Assembly (NCBI GenBank): GCA_023266455.1
Contig: JAHFQD010000132.1
Location: 1 to 5,890, forward strand
Direction of reading: 5' to 3'
DNA from: Candidatus Muproteobacteria bacterium
GTDB lineage: Bacteria; Pseudomonadota; Gammaproteobacteria; Acidiferrobacterales; Sulfurifustaceae
Length of the DNA stretch: 5,890 nt
The position numbers and the translations under genes are program-made. The notes beneath the pieces are model-generated. The model was given only the letters and a program-made list of their open reading frames with translations. It made no database searches and was not told the DNA's origin. This document shows, in pieces, positions 4,982 to 5,890 of this stretch; within the stretch, counting starts at the first letter, position 1, and each line of letters begins with the position of its first letter.

Positions 4982-5656
4982 ATGATCCAAACCATCCTCA
5001 CCGATATCGAAGGCACCACCTCGTCGCTGTCCTTCGTGAAAGACGTGCTCTTTCCCTATTCGCGCCAACGCATGCCGACGTTTATCCACCAGCATGCGCG
5101 CGATGAAAAAGTGCACGCGCAACTCGACGAAATGCGCCGCCTCACTGGCACCGAACTGAACGACGAACAAGTCGTCGCGCAGTTGCTGCGCTGGATCGAC
5201 GAAGACAAAAAAATCACGCCACTCAAGGCGCTGCAGGGAATGATTTGGGAAGCCGGCTACCGCGCGCGCGATTTCACCGGTCATGTTTACGAAGACGCCG
5301 CGCGTAATTTGAAAAAGTGGAAAGCCACCGGCTTGAAGTTATACGTGTTCTCTTCCGGTTCGGTGCAGGCGCAGAAACTGATTTTCGGTTACAGTGACTT
5401 CGGCGATCTTACGCCGCTGTTTTCGGGTTATTACGACACCACCATCGGCAATAAACGCGAAACCAACGCTTATGAAAAAATCGCCGGCGACATCGGCCTA
5501 CCGGCGAACGCGATTTTATTTTTGTCGGATATCAAAGAAGAACTCGACGCCGCGCGCGACGCTGGCATGTCGACGATGCAACTCATCAGAGAGGGGGCGC
5601 CGAATCGCGCGGCAGCGCATCGGCAAGCGCATAGCTTTGACGAAATCGTCCTCTAG
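4982..5656 (+). CDS. mtnC: mtnC: acireductone synthase (enolase-phosphatase E1)
   Basis: MtnC is a HAD-superfamily enzyme of the methionine salvage pathway. It enolises 2,3-diketo-5-methylthiopentyl-1-phosphate and then dephosphorylates it to acireductone, the substrate of MtnD. The 224 residues match the family. HAD motif I is DIEGTTSSLSFV (8-19), with Asp8 and Glu10, the latter replacing the second Asp of ordinary HAD phosphatases as is typical of this family. Motif II is VFSSGS (122-127), with Ser124. Lys158 lies in IGNKRE, and the acidic motif is LFLSDIKEELDAA (179-191), with Asp183. MIWEAGY (87-93) and GHVYEDA (100-106) belong to the cap region. The ATG at 4982 gives the standard N-terminus. 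No other mtn gene is visible, although mtnB and mtnD are often adjacent. The gene seems to have its own promoter and ends facing a minus-strand frame. Confidence 0.96.
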   Translation: MIQTILTDIEGTTSSLSFVKDVLFPYSRQRMPTFIHQHARDEKVHAQLDEMRRLTGTELNDEQVVAQLLRWIDEDKKITPLKALQGMIWEAGYRARDFTGHVYEDAARNLKKWKATGLKLYVFSSGSVQAQKLIFGYSDFGDLTPLFSGYYDTTIGNKRETNAYEKIAGDIGLPANAILFLSDIKEELDAARDAGMSTMQLIREGAPNRAAAHRQAHSFDEIVL

Positions 5657-5666
5657 CGATATGCGA

Positions 5667-5694
5667 ACTATGCGCGACGTGCGTCGCGCGTAGT
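5667..5694. terminator. Strong stem-loop between mtnC and the convergent right-edge frame
   Basis: A 12-bp stem (5667-5678 with 5683-5694; one T-G wobble) encloses the loop GTGC. It begins 11 bases after the mtnC stop and ends 7 bases before the stop of the minus-strand frame (5702), which is the usual place for a bidirectional terminator. The stem is very GC-rich in its upper part, but neither side carries a T-run. It may work poorly alone, or serve to stabilise the mRNA 3' end. Confidence 0.5.
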
Positions 5695-5701
5695 CGTGAA
5701 C

Positions 5702-5890
5702 TTACTTAGAAACCGCGGCGCCCGGCGTGATCAATTTCTTAAATGACGGATGAGCAATCAGTTTTTTAATAGTCCCTGCGTTGCCGGCACGAGCGCTTGC
5801 GCCACTTGTTGACAAGCCTTATCGGCTATCCAGTTTGTAGAAAATGAATATACGCTTTGGATTGAAAACGGCTCGACACCGTTACCCGCA
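5702..5890 (-). pseudogene. 3' end of an unrecognised reading frame, apparently frameshifted and cut by the window edge
   Basis: On the minus strand a frame is open from the window edge (first full codon at 5887-5889). It reads NGVEPFSIQSVYSFSTNW, then IADKACQQVAQALVPATQ, and meets a TGA shortly after an A-run. The next frame over continues as KKLIAHPSFKKLITPGAAVSK to a TAA at 5702-5704. Adding one base at the six-A run (5762-5767) or the GGG (5774-5776) joins the two into one continuous C-terminus. So either a base was lost in a homopolymer, in the genome or the read, or these are two unrelated frames. Alternatively the second frame could be a small ORF of its own, open since about 5820. I do not recognise the family. 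The stretch is AT-richer than its neighbours. The facing stem-loop just beyond 5702 fits a gene end here. Confidence 0.35.

Noticed and set aside
5809..5890. TTGACA at 5809-5814 followed by an ATG at 5844 open to the window end, a possible plus-strand gene
   Set aside because: No acceptable -10 lies 16-18 bases downstream, no ribosome site precedes the ATG, and only about 15 codons are visible, with no recognisable motif. It would also conflict with the minus-strand frame.

Overview
The window reads as a chromosomal housekeeping segment of a moderately GC-rich gammaproteobacterium. The evidence is protein similarity recalled from memory (TsaD, PlsY, FolB and MtnC look like gammaproteobacterial forms) and the gene order tsaD - plsY - folB - folK, which is known from Pseudomonas-like genomes. 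The genus cannot be fixed from sequence alone. I see no phage, transposase, CRISPR array or defence genes.

Layout. Positions 1-668 (+) hold the 3' part of tsaD, which is cut by the window start. Positions 669-961 contain no gene. They hold a nested set of inverted repeats (about 679-934): terminal arms of 17-18 bases, a CCCTCTCCC/GGGAGAGGG hairpin, a 25-base palindrome and an 8-bp stem-loop. plsY lies on the minus strand (962-1543) and is divergent from the folB-folK pair (+, 1609-2456), whose stop and start codons overlap as TGATG. folK ends in a 4-base tail-to-tail overlap with a minus-strand gene for a secreted DUF4124-glutaredoxin-like protein (2453-2896). That gene sits 26 bases downstream of a minus-strand pteridine-reductase-like SDR gene (2923-3675), so these two are probably cotranscribed. 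A MidA/NDUFAF7-family methyltransferase gene (+, 3736-4914) diverges from the SDR gene. It is followed by a short repeat related to the one after tsaD, then by mtnC (+, 4982-5656) behind a perfect TATAAT. A 12-bp stem-loop separates mtnC from an unrecognised minus-strand reading frame that enters from the right edge and appears frameshifted near its 3' end (5702-5890).

How the genes relate. FolB and FolK catalyse consecutive steps of folate synthesis (dihydroneopterin to hydroxymethyl-dihydropterin to its diphosphate). The nearby reductase carries the Asp-Tyr-Lys and FYPT marks of pteridine reductases (FolM/PTR1 type), so positions 1609-3675 form a loose pterin/folate neighbourhood. TsaD (tRNA t6A), PlsY (phospholipid synthesis), the MidA-type methyltransferase and MtnC (methionine salvage) serve separate core functions.

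Most unusual features: start sites of folB and mtnC that look leaderless; a FolK that keeps its metal-binding aspartates but differs at two positions matching E. coli catalytic-loop residues; the compact inverted-repeat element after tsaD; and the broken reading frame at the right edge. I did not find a clearly new biological system.
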